A stretch of 64,000 nt of DNA, from positions 33,803 to 97,802 of the forward strand of contig CAVWLJ010000007.1 of NCBI GenBank assembly GCA_963755755.1, written 5' to 3'. Below, one piece after another: positions 54,466 through 62,917 of this stretch (position 1 is its first letter; each line of letters starts with the position of its first letter). A model generated the notes under the pieces. That model did not search any database, was not told the DNA's origin, and saw only the letters and a program-made list of their open reading frames with translations. The stretch is from DATKNA01 sp963755755 (lineage in GTDB: Bacteria; Actinomycetota; Actinomycetes; Actinomycetales; Kineosporiaceae). Both the position numbers and the translations under genes were made by a program.

Positions 54466-57400
54466 ATGCGCGACATGGAGACAGCAACCTTCGGCGTCCT
54501 CGGGCCGGTCGAGGTACGCGTCCCGGGCCGGACCCCGGTGCTCGCTGCCGCCTGCCGTGCGTGCCCTGCTCGCCCGGCTCGCCATGAGTCCCGGCCGGGT
54601 CGTCTCCGTCGACACCCTGACCGACGCGCTCTGGGGGGAGGACCTGCCGGCGGACGCCGCCAACGCCCTGCAGATCCGGGTGTCGAAGCTGCGTCGCGCG
54701 CTCGTCACCGCGGGCGTCCCGAGCGAGGTGCTCGTGACCCGGGCGCCGGGCTACCAGCTGGTGGTGGACGCCGACGCCGTCGACGCGCACCGCTTCGAGC
54801 GACTCGTCACTCGTGCCCGCCAGTGCGCGGACGCCGACGCGCCGGCCGCCCTGGCTCTGCTCGAGGAGGCGCTGGGGCTGTGGCGAGGACCGGCGCTGGC
54901 GGACGTCGGGGACGCCGAGTGGATCGAGGCCGAGAGCACGCGCCTGGAGGAGCTGCGCCTCGGCGCCCTCGAGGATCGCCTGGACCTGCTCGTCGAGCTC
55001 GGCCGGCACACCGAGGCCGTCGCCGACCTCGAACGGCTGGTGGCCCTGCACCCCCTGCGCGAACGCCTCCACCGGCTGCTCCTGACCGCCCTGTACCGCA
55101 CGGGCCGGCAGGCCGACGCGCTCAGCGTGTACCACCAGCTGCGCCGGCAGCTGGCCGACGAGCTGGGCATCGATCCCTCGCCCGAACTGCAGTCGCTCGC
55201 CGAGGCGATCCTGCGCCAGCAGGTGCCCGCTCCCCGGCGGGTGGACGAAGCCGCCGTCCCCGCTTCCGACGCTCGCGAACCGTTCAACCGCCACCATGGC
55301 GGCGCGCCGGAACTGCCGCAGCGGCTCTCCGAGGTGATCGGACGGCAGGGCGATGTCGACGCCGTGCTGGAGCGACTCCGGTCCTCCCGGCTCGTGACGC
55401 TCACCGGCCCGGGTGGTGTCGGCAAGACGACCCTCGCGACGGAGGTGGCCCGCCGGGTGGCCGACGACGCCCACGAGGCCGTGGCGGACGACGTCCGGCT
55501 GGTCCGGCGGCGGCGCTCGAACTCGAACAGTCCATAGCGGACGAGGTCCGGCTGGTCCGGCTCGCGGCGCTCGAGCCCCGGGCGGACGTCGCGGAGGCGG
55601 TCGCCCGTCAGGTCGGGCTGCAACCGTCGGGGCCGGGGGCTGCGGCCGTCGCCGCCGTCCTGGAGTTCCTGGGCCCGCGGCGAACCCTCCTCGTGGTCGA
55701 CAACTGCGAGCACGTCATCGACTCCGCCGCCGAGGTCCTCGAACGAATCCTCGAGGCCTGCCCGCAGGTCCGCGTGCTGGCGACGAGCCGGGAGGCCCTC
55801 GCGCTGGCCGGCGAGGTCCAGGTCGCCGTGCACCCCCTCGCGGTCCCGGCGGACGACGAGGACGCCGCGGTCATCGCCGAGGCCCCCGCCGTCCGGCTGT
55901 TCCTGGAGCGGGCCCGGAGCGTGCGGCCCGGGTTCGCCCTCGACGCCGACACCGCACCGCTCGTCGCGGTGATCTGCCGCCAGCTCGACGGCGTCCCGCT
56001 GGCCATCGAGCTCGCCGCCGCCCGGACCAAGGCCCTGCCGCTGCGGGAGATCGCCGACCGCCTCGGTGATCGCTTCGCGCTCCTCACGGCCGGCCCGCGC
56101 ACCAGCGAGGCACGTCACCGCACCCTTCGCGCGACCCTGGACTGGAGCTACGAGCTGCTCTCCGACGCCGAACGCGCGCTGCTGCGGCGGCTGGCGGTGT
56201 TCCGCGGCGGCTGGACGCTCGAGGCGGCCGAGCAGGTGTGCGAGGGCCAGGGCCTGGAACGGGCCGAGGTGCTCGACCTGCTGTTCCGGCTGGTCGACCG
56301 CTCACTCGTGGTGCCGGACCCGGAGAGCGGACGCTTCCGGCTGCTCGTGACGATCCGCGACTACGGCTGGGCCAAGCTGCGGGAAGCGGGCGAGGCGGAC
56401 GACGTCCGCGACCGGCACCTGGCGTACTTCACGACCTACGCGCAGGAGAACGGCTCGCTGTCCTGCTGGGGCGGGGTCGGCTGGGCGAGGATGCTCGCGG
56501 AGCACGAGAACCTGCGCGCCGCCGTCGACCACGCGATCGAGCGGGCCCGGGCCGGCCGGGACCCGCGCACCGTGGACGCCGGCTTCCGGCTGGCCTGCGC
56601 GATGGTGTGGTTCTGGCAGTACAACGTCCGGTACGAGGGCGTCGCGGCGCTGACCGCGCTGCTGGCGCTGCCCGGCGGATCGCTCGCGTACCGCGGGCTC
56701 GCCCTGCAGGGTCTGGCGATCTTCCACGTGTACTACCCGACGCCGCAGTCCCGGGCGGCCGCGCGCGAGAGCCTCGCGATCCTCGACGAGGTCGGCGACG
56801 TGCGGAGCGCCGCGATGTCGAAGCTCGTCATCGCCTGGGAGGCCCAGTACGGCGGTGACCTGGCGCGGGCCCGGGAGCTCACCGCCGAGGCCGCCGCCGT
56901 GCTCGGCGACGACGACAGCCCGGGGATGCGCGCGCAGCTGCACTACGTCACCGCGCTGCTCGACCTCGGGGAAGGCGCGTTCGAGCGGTCGATCGAGCAG
57001 TGGCGCCTCGCGCTGGAGGAGTTCGTCCGCGCCGGCGACCTGGTCATCGGCAGCGCGGTACGGGCGCATCTCGGGCTGGCGCTTCGGGAGACGGGCCGGG
57101 TCGAGGAGGCCCTCGCGGAGCTGCGGCTCGCCGTCGACCTCGTGTCGGACGGCCAGACCATGCACGGGCTCGCCTTCGCGCTCGTCCACCTCGCCCACAC
57201 CCTGCTCGACGTCGGCTCGGACGAGGACGTCCGCCCGCTCCTGGAGCGGGCCGACGACGTGGCCCGGCGGGCACAGAACCCGCGCTGCCAGGCCTGGGCC
57301 GCCTGGGGACGTGGTCGCCTCGCGCTGGCCGCCGGGGACGCGGCCGCCGCCGTCCAGGAGTGCGAGCGTGCCGTGGCCCTGCTCGAGGACCGGGAGTTCC

Positions 57401-57519
57401 CATGGGCCCGGGCCCGGTTGTGGGCCTTCCTCGCCCAGGCGGCGGACGCCGCGGGCGACGCCGGGACGGCCGAGAAGGCCCGTGCGCAGGTGCGCCAGGT
57501 CGTGGTCACGAGCAGCTGA
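54466..57519 (+). CDS. AfsR/SARP-like regulator: winged helix, BTAD, NB-ARC, TPR (frameshift and 53-bp duplication)
   Basis: 999 aa when one extra base near 54555 and one copy of a 53-bp tandem repeat near 55484-55589 are removed; both corrections restore one frame. Domains: OmpR-type winged helix (TFGVLGPVEVRV, RVVSVDTLTDALWG, LVTRAPGYQLVVD), bacterial transcriptional activator domain (DAHRFERLV through QADALSVYHQLRRQL), NB-ARC ATPase with Walker A GPGGVGKTTLA and NCEHVIDSAAEVLE, then TPR-like repeats (RSAAMSKLVIAWEAQYGGDL). Such regulators activate secondary-metabolite or stress genes after ATP binding. ATG 54466 or 54475. It is the first gene after the metal operon, but a hairpin separates them. 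Confidence 0.83.
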   Translation: MRDMETATFGVLGPVEVRVPGRTPVLAAACRACPARPARHESRPGRLRRHPDRRALGGGPAGGRRQRPADPGVEAASRARHRGRPERGARDPGAGLPAGGGRRRRRRAPLRATRHSCPPVRGRRRAGRPGSARGGAGAVARTGAGGRRGRRVDRGREHAPGGAAPRRPRGSPGPARRARPAHRGRRRPRTAGGPAPPARTPPPAAPDRPVPHGPAGRRAQRVPPAAPAAGRRAGHRSLARTAVARRGDPAPAGARSPAGGRSRRPRFRRSRTVQPPPWRRAGTAAAALRGDRTAGRCRRRAGATPVLPARDAHRPGWCRQDDPRDGGGPPGGRRRPRGRGGRRPAGPAAALELEQSIADEVRLVRLAALEPRADVAEAVARQVGLQPSGPGAAAVAAVLEFLGPRRTLLVVDNCEHVIDSAAEVLERILEACPQVRVLATSREALALAGEVQVAVHPLAVPADDEDAAVIAEAPAVRLFLERARSVRPGFALDADTAPLVAVICRQLDGVPLAIELAAARTKALPLREIADRLGDRFALLTAGPRTSEARHRTLRATLDWSYELLSDAERALLRRLAVFRGGWTLEAAEQVCEGQGLERAEVLDLLFRLVDRSLVVPDPESGRFRLLVTIRDYGWAKLREAGEADDVRDRHLAYFTTYAQENGSLSCWGGVGWARMLAEHENLRAAVDHAIERARAGRDPRTVDAGFRLACAMVWFWQYNVRYEGVAALTALLALPGGSLAYRGLALQGLAIFHVYYPTPQSRAAARESLAILDEVGDVRSAAMSKLVIAWEAQYGGDLARARELTAEAAAVLGDDDSPGMRAQLHYVTALLDLGEGAFERSIEQWRLALEEFVRAGDLVIGSAVRAHLGLALRETGRVEEALAELRLAVDLVSDGQTMHGLAFALVHLAHTLLDVGSDEDVRPLLERADDVARRAQNPRCQAWAAWGRGRLALAAGDAAAAVQECERAVALLEDREFPWARARLWAFLAQAADAAGDAGTAEKARAQVRQVVVTSS
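55484..55589 (+). repeat. Imperfect 53-bp tandem duplication inside the AfsR-like gene
   Basis: GCGGACGACGTCCGGCTGGT at 55484 is repeated as GCGGACGAGGTCCGGCTGGT at 55537 with a 53-bp period, and similarity continues through GGCGCTCGA. The period is not a multiple of three, so it alone creates the frameshift and the TAG at 55535-55537. Confidence 0.75.
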
Positions 57520-57733
57520 GATCGCGGACCGCGGCCTCGGCGTCGCCTCGCTCCACCTCGCCGCTGAGCCACACGCGCCCGGCCTCGGCGTCGATCTCGA
57601 AGGCGACCACACCGGGCAGATCGCGCAACCGGCGGCTGAGGGCGCGTACGCACCGCCGGCACAGTCCCGGAGGGATCTCGAGCGTGGACCGGTGTCCGTC
57701 CCGCCCGTCCAGGGGCTGCCCGCCGCTCGTCAT
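57506..57733 (-). CDS. Orphan HMA-domain protein
   Basis: 75 aa, ATG at 57733. LEIPPGLCRRCVRALSRRL has Cys25 and Cys28 as the metal pair, followed by LPGVVAFEIDAEAGRVWLSG and DAEAAVRDLSCS. The HMA loop is CRRC rather than the MxCxxC of CopZ, and another Cys precedes the end. It faces a divergent small membrane gene across a region that repeats the copA operator element, so the two are probably one metal-response regulon. Its stop overlaps the AfsR gene's end by 14 bp. Confidence 0.7.
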   Translation of the reverse strand: MTSGGQPLDGRDGHRSTLEIPPGLCRRCVRALSRRLRDLPGVVAFEIDAEAGRVWLSGEVERGDAEAAVRDLSCS

Positions 57734-57753
57734 GACACCACGCTGCCGGAGGC

Positions 57754-57773
57754 CGCTGTCCGCCCGCTGTCCA
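57754..57773 (-). promoter_or_regulatory. CGCTGTCC direct-repeat element, orphan HMA intergenic region
   Basis: CGCTGTCCGCCCGCTGTCCA matches the element at 52937-52956 in 18 of 20 positions and lies 21 bp before the HMA start. A single inverse half-site (CGGACAG, about 57822) faces the divergent membrane gene. Confidence 0.5.
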
Positions 57774-57883
57774 TCGCGGGTCCGCCGCCGGAACCGGTGG
57801 TCACCGCTTGGCCAGGGCCCGGACAGTGCGCCTCGGGAGGCTGTCTGCTGACGGATCACCACTCCACCAGCAAGGAGCACACC

Positions 57884-58351
57884 ATGTCTCCCCTGCTCCC
57901 CACCGAGGGCACCCCGTTCGCTGTCAGCTCTCGCATGCCTGATCCGCGGGTACGCGAAGCTGCGCTCTGGGGCGTCCTGGCCGGTGCCATCCAGGCGGCG
58001 TCACCGCTCGCGTTCTGGTGGCTGGAACCGGTCGGCGTCTACGCGCTCGGGCTGGTCTTCATCGCGGCCATCTACATCGGCTTCGCGGTCGCCGATGGAC
58101 GTCCAAAGGTGCTCATGGTCGAGAGCGGCGTCGCTGCCCTCTTCGTGCTGGTCGCCGCGCTGGGCATCACCGGGTCGGGGTGGCTGCTCGTGATCGGCTA
58201 CGTCGGACACGGACTGAAGGATCTCTGGCAGCACCGCAGCCACTTCGTCGCCGGCACTCGATGGTGGCCGCCGTTCTGCCTCGTCGTCGACTTCACCCTC
58301 GCGGTGATCATGGTCGTGCTTCTCGTCGCGGGGGTCCACCTTCACTCCTAG
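57884..58351 (+). CDS. Small membrane protein, function unknown
   Basis: 155 aa, ATG preceded by AAGGAG. Four to five hydrophobic helices: ALWGVLAGAIQAASPLAFWW, VGVYALGLVFIAAIYIGFAV, VESGVAALFVLVAALGITGS, LLVIGYVGHGLKDLW and VVDFTLAVIMVVLLVAG. Between helices 4 and 5 the motif GHGLKDLWQHRSHFVAGTRWWPPFC has two His and one Cys and is shared with a family of unknown function found in many bacteria. The divergent HMA gene and the CGCTGTCC element suggest a metal link, which is inference. Confidence 0.75.
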   Translation: MSPLLPTEGTPFAVSSRMPDPRVREAALWGVLAGAIQAASPLAFWWLEPVGVYALGLVFIAAIYIGFAVADGRPKVLMVESGVAALFVLVAALGITGSGWLLVIGYVGHGLKDLWQHRSHFVAGTRWWPPFCLVVDFTLAVIMVVLLVAGVHLHS

Positions 58352-58549
58352 CCGTCCTGCCCCGTCCCCCTCGCCGGAGGAAGGGCTCGCGAATGGCGGC
58401 AGTCGGGGCTCCTGGGCCCTGAGGGCTTCACAGCGAACATGCGGCTGGCGTCCGGGTGCTACCCAGAGGCTGCACAGCCGGCATGCAGGGGAACGTCGTC
58501 TGCTGGTCGTAGCCCGCCCGACGGTGGCGGTCAGCAGAAGGCAGGGTCC

Positions 58550-58845
58550 ATGCAGCGTCAGGAGCAGACGATCGAGGAGTCCGGGTCGGTCGTGCGATCG
58601 CGGCGGACTCACCGAGCTCCCCGCGGACGCGCCGCTGGGGCCTGCCCACCCGGCCGGGCACGGCCGGTACCGAAGGCACGAGGACGCGGCGCATCTGGCT
58701 CGGCGGCGGCGCCGGAAAGGGCACCGCCGACGGTCAGGACACGACCCGCGCCGAGGTCGATCCCGCCGGCGCAGCCTCCTGACCCGGTCCCGAGACCAAC
58801 TCATTCGCCGAGGACGAGGACGCGGCGGACCCGGGCGGTGCCTAA
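58550..58845 (+). pseudogene. Possible small charged protein, frameshifted
   Basis: ATG 58550 stands after GAAGGCAGGG. It begins MQRQEQTIEESGSVVRS; then ELPADAPLGPAHPAGHGRY and HEDAAHLARRRRR lie in another frame, and an acidic end (NSFAEDEDAADPGGA) in a third, with a stop at 58843-58845. The pieces look protein-like in composition but need at least two frame changes. No family is recognised. Between 58352 and 58549 I see nothing coding. Confidence 0.3.
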
Positions 58846-58851
58846 TCAACT

Positions 58852-59503
58852 GTGGCCATTCCGCAGGTCCGGAGGCGGACGTCGACGGAGGGGTGGATGG
58901 CGTGGGCCTTCGGGCTCGGGTCGACCTGCTTCCTGATCGGCCCGATCCCCGGCTACGCGAGCGTCGTGGGCGCCACCGCCGACGCCATCACCTTCTTCGT
59001 CGGCTCGGTGCTCTTCACCATCGGCGGCGCGCTCCAGACCTGGTTGGCGGCTCCGCACCGCGCTGCGGACCCGGCCGGCCGGGCCGCCTGGTGGGCGGCC
59101 GTGGTCCAGTCGATCGGGACCCTCTTCTTCAACATCACCACGTTCCGCGCCCTGCAGGTCACGCTCTCGAATCCCAGCTACGACAAGCTCGTGTGGCGCC
59201 CCGACGCGTACGGGTCCGTCTGCTTCCTGGTCTCCGGGTTCATCGCCTATCGCGCCTCGCAGCGGCGCGGTTGGCTGCCCGTCACGGGACGGCTCCGGGT
59301 GGTGGCAGCCGGCCGTCAACCTGCTCGGATGCATCTTCTTCGGGATCGCGGCGATCGCCGGCTACGTGGTCGGGTCGAGCTCCTCGCTCGTGAACCAGGC
59401 AGCCTCGAATCTCAACACGTCCGCCGGCGCCGCCTGCTTCCTCGCGTGCGCGGTCGGGACCCTGCTGGCGCAGCGACCGGCGACAGCAGCGGCGCTCGGC
59501 TGA
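58852..59503 (+). CDS. YrhK-like membrane protein (one frameshift)
   Basis: 216 aa after removing one extra base near 59298; GTG start. Two similar halves: STCFLIGPIPGYASVVGATA with DAITFFVGSVLFTIGGALQT, and after the break LLGCIFFGIAAIAGYVVGSS with AACFLACAVGTLLAQR. These are YrhK-type helix pairs; a central pair (VVQSIGTLFFNITTFRALQV) separates them. The domain's role is unknown; it occurs in small membrane proteins of many Actinomycetota. The gene starts 6 bp after the end of the doubtful charged ORF. Confidence 0.78.
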
Positions 59504-59564
59504 CCGCGCCCGACCGTTACCCCTGCTGAGCGCCCCGGACGGCGTCCCGACGCCGGAAAGCCTG

Positions 59565-60545
59565 CTACGACGGAACGGTCAGGACGAGCTTTCCCTGGCC
59601 GCTGCCGGTCTCGACCCGCTCGTGCGCCCGGGCCGCCTCCCCGAGCCCGAGGACGCCGTCGAGAACCGGGCGAACCGTGCCGGCCTCGGCGAGCGCGGCC
59701 AGCCGGGAGAGGCCGCTCCTGCCGGGCCGCACGAGGACGCCGTGCAGCGTGATGTTGCGGTCGACCGCGGGCTCGAGGTTCCCGGCGAGCTCGACGATGG
59801 AGCCCGCCCGACCACCCTCGGCCATGATGTCCAGGCTCGCCGCCAGGCGCCCGCTCCCGACGAGGTCGGCCACGATCGGGACGTCGGTGCCGACGGCGTC
59901 GCGCACCTCCTGGAGCGCGCCGGGCCGATGCCGGTCCACGAGCACCTCCACGCCCAGCTCGCGCAGGAAGGCGTGCCGGGCCAGGCTCGCGGGCGCCGCG
60001 ATGCGGGCTCCTCGCGCGCGGGCCAGCTGGACGAGCACGTGCCCGACCCCGCCGGCAGCGCCGTGCACGAGCATCCACTCCCCCGCGACCGGGTCCAGCC
60101 GGTCCAGCAGCTGCAGCGCCGTGGAGCCGGCCAGCGGCAGCGCGGCCGCCTCCAGGACGCTCAGCGACGCAGGGCGCCGGTCGACGAAGCGCGCCTCGGT
60201 GACGACCTCCTCGGCGTAGGCACCCCAGCGGACGCCGCGCACGGGAAGGAGCCCCCAGACCGGGTCGCCCACCCCGACGTGGTCCACGTCGGCACCCGCT
60301 TCGCTGACCTGCCCGGCGAACTCGTACCCGACGACGTAGGGCTCGGTCAGCCCCGCCCACTCCGGGTCCGCGCGGTTGGTCGCGTCGACGGGATTGACGC
60401 CGACCGCCTGCACGGTCACCCGGACGTCGCGCGGACCGACCGGGCGCGAGGGCAGTTCGCCGAGCACCATGGCCTCGGGAGCGCCGCGTCGCTGCACCAG
60501 CAGTCCCTGCGCCACGCGCGCACCGTACTGGACGCGGAGGATCAC
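59565..60545 (-). CDS. Zinc-type/quinone NADP-dependent oxidoreductase (MDR family)
   Basis: 326 aa, GTG start directly after the methyltransferase stop. MDR features: VGVNPVDATNRA, GYEFAGQVSEAGADV, and the nucleotide-binding LVHGAAGGVGHVLVQLARARGA. No catalytic zinc Cys/His set is visible, so it belongs with quinone oxidoreductases rather than alcohol dehydrogenases. It reduces quinones or enones with NADPH. Read from the same transcript as the methyltransferase, 0 bp apart, which is tight coupling. Confidence 0.87.
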   Translation of the reverse strand: MILRVQYGARVAQGLLVQRRGAPEAMVLGELPSRPVGPRDVRVTVQAVGVNPVDATNRADPEWAGLTEPYVVGYEFAGQVSEAGADVDHVGVGDPVWGLLPVRGVRWGAYAEEVVTEARFVDRRPASLSVLEAAALPLAGSTALQLLDRLDPVAGEWMLVHGAAGGVGHVLVQLARARGARIAAPASLARHAFLRELGVEVLVDRHRPGALQEVRDAVGTDVPIVADLVGSGRLAASLDIMAEGGRAGSIVELAGNLEPAVDRNITLHGVLVRPGRSGLSRLAALAEAGTVRPVLDGVLGLGEAARAHERVETGSGQGKLVLTVPS

Positions 60546-61363
60546 CTACGGGGCGCGGGCCACCACGAGCAGATGAGGGCTCAGCCCGAGCAACTCCGGC
60601 ACGTGCTCGACCGCCCGGGCACAGTCGAGGACGACCTCGCGACCGGCGGGGTCGGCGAGCCGTTCCGCGAGGTCGCCCAGCGCGAACGCCAGGCCTTCCA
60701 GACCGACGAGGTCCTCGACGACGAGGCCGGCCTCCGTCACCTCGTCCCGCAGCTGCTCCGGGCGGTGGCAGTAGGCGGTGAACCAGCCGGGCACGCTGTC
60801 GTTGAGCCGGCCGCTCTCCTCGACGACCCGGACGAGCTCCGGGAAGAACGCCGCCCGCTCGTAGAGGCGCTCGGCGAGGTAGCCGTGCAGCCGCGGCGCC
60901 CACCTCGAGATCGCGCTCACCAGCACCGGCGCACCCGGACGCACGACGCGCCGCACCTCCCGGAGCGCCCGCAGCCGCTGCTCGCGCTCGACCAGGTGGT
61001 AGAGGGGCCCGAGGAGCAGGACGGCGTCGGCACTGTCGTCGTCCAGATCGAGATCCCGGGCGTCACCGACTCGGTCCGGATGCGGCCGGCCAGGTCGCCC
61101 GCCGCCGCGCGGAGCTGCTCGACGTGCAGCGGCACGAGGTCGCGGTGCACGACGGTGTACCCGCGGCCGGCGAACTCCAGGGCGTAACGCCCCGGCCCGC
61201 CGCCGATGTCGGCCACCACCGCCGGCGGAGGAGGCAGCACCCGGGCGGCGACCTCGAGGGTACGTGCGAACTCGACGGAGCCCAGCGCCTCGTCCAGCCG
61301 CGGCTCCTCGAGGCCCAGTTCGTAGTGCTGGTGCAGCAGGTCGAGGGCGGGATCGTCGGCCAT
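60546..61363 (-). CDS. Class I SAM-dependent methyltransferase (one frameshift)
   Basis: 272 aa when a missing base near 61065 is restored. ATG at 61363 (MADDPALDLLHQHYELGLEE). SAM motif I is VVADIGGGPGRYALEFAGRG, motif II VVHRDLVPLHVEQL; after the break come DSADAVLLLGPLYHLVERE and LREVRRVVRPGAPVLVSAI. The family methylates small molecules in Actinomycetota; the substrate is unknown. It is the first gene of a two-gene operon with the quinone oxidoreductase. Confidence 0.82.
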
Positions 61364-61640
61364 GCCGGCATCGTCGCCTGCGGCGGCGCGGCCGGCCAGG
61401 CAATTCCGCCCCGGCCCGGCTGTCCGGTCGCTGCGGATCGAGGGCCGGGCGATGGCCCTTCCGTCACGCTCCGAACATGCGAGGCGACGCAAGCGGGAGG
61501 TCGAGGGCCGATCGTTGCCCCGAAGGGCAGTTCCGGCCGCAAAGGGCCTCCCACAAGGGCAGGAGCCCTGCAGACTGACCGTGCTGACCTCGGGGGCCTG
61601 GCGGCGAGGGGTCGGCCGTCGAGGGGTGGGGAGGCCGGGA

Positions 61641-62917
61641 ATGTACCTGTCGTCAGCGCGAGCTCGCGACGCCGCAGCGGACCGGGCGGGCGCGCCGCCG
61701 GCCGTCGCCGTCCGGGGCACCGTGCGGGTGCCCGGGAACGTGCTCGCGCTCGGGTCCGTCAGCCTCGTCACGGACATCTCCTCCGAGATGATCACGGCGG
61801 TCCTGCCGGTCTACCTCGTCTTCGGCCTCGGGGTGTCCCTGCTCACCGTCGGCTTCGTCGACGGGCTCTACACCGGCGTCACCGTGCTGGTCAGCCTGCT
61901 GGCCGCGCACATCGCGGACCGGACGCAGCAGCGCAAGGCGGTGGCCGCCGTCGGCTACGCCATGTCGGCGATCAGCAAGCTGGGGCTCCCCGCCGTGGGC
62001 GCCTCGATCGGCGGGATCGCGGCCGTCATCGGCATCGACCGCACCGGCAAGGGCCTGCGCACCGCGCCCCGGGACGCCCTCATCTCGCTCTCCAGCCCGG
62101 CCGACCTGCTCGGCCGCTCCTTCGGCGTCCACCGCGCCATGGACACGGCCGGCGCCCTGCTGGGACCGCTGGTCGCCTTCGTCATCCTGCGGTCGGCTCC
62201 GCAGTCGTACGACGCCGTCTTCGTCGTGAGCTTCTGCGTGGCAGCGGCCGGGCTCGTGCTGCTGCTCGCGTTCGTCCGGAACCGGCGGAGTCCGTCGCGA
62301 CCCGGGCCGAGGTCTCGCTCCGCGCGGGCGTGGCCCTGCTGCGCCGCAGGATGTTCCGCCGGGCCACCGTCCAGGCGACGCTGCTCGCCGCGGTGACCCT
62401 CAGCGACACGTTCGTCTACCTGCTGCTCCAGAACCAGCTGGACGTCTCCCTGGTCTACTTCCCGCTGCTGCCGCTCGGGACCTCGGCGGTGTACATGGTG
62501 CTGGCGGCGCCGCTGGGGCGGGTGGCGGACCGGTGGGGGCGCTGGCGGGTCTTCGTCGCGGGCAACGCGGCGATGCTGGCGGTGTACGCCGCCCTGCTCT
62601 CGCCGCTGCCGGCGGCGGCCGTGCTGGTGCTGGCCCTCGGGCTGCACGGCGTCTACTACGCCGCGACCAACGGCGTCCTCATGGCGCTCGTCGCGCCCTC
62701 GCTGCCCGCGCCGCTGCGCACGAGCGGGATGGCCATCGTGCAGAGCGGGACCGCCGCCGCATCGTTCGTCTCGTCCGTCGTCGCCGGAGCGCTGTGGTCG
62801 TGGCGGGGCCCGATGTTCACCGCGTCCTTCTTCCTGGTCGGCCTCGCCCTGGTGCTCGGGGGCACGGTGGTGGCCTCGGCACGCGGCGCGATGGCACCCG
62901 CGGGGAACGCCGCGTGA
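61641..62917 (+). CDS. MFS transporter (one frameshift)
   Basis: 425 aa if one missing base near 62290 is restored; ATG with GAGGCCGGGA before it. Twelve membrane helices. N-terminal LVTDISSEMITAVLPVYLVF and the cytoplasmic IDRTGKGLRTAPRDALISLS followed by FGVHRAMDTAGALLGPLVAF match the transporter at 15354-16625, so the two are paralogues. The substrate is unknown. Its stop overlaps the next start by 4 bp (GTGA), coupling it to a beta-propeller-like exported protein. Confidence 0.85.
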
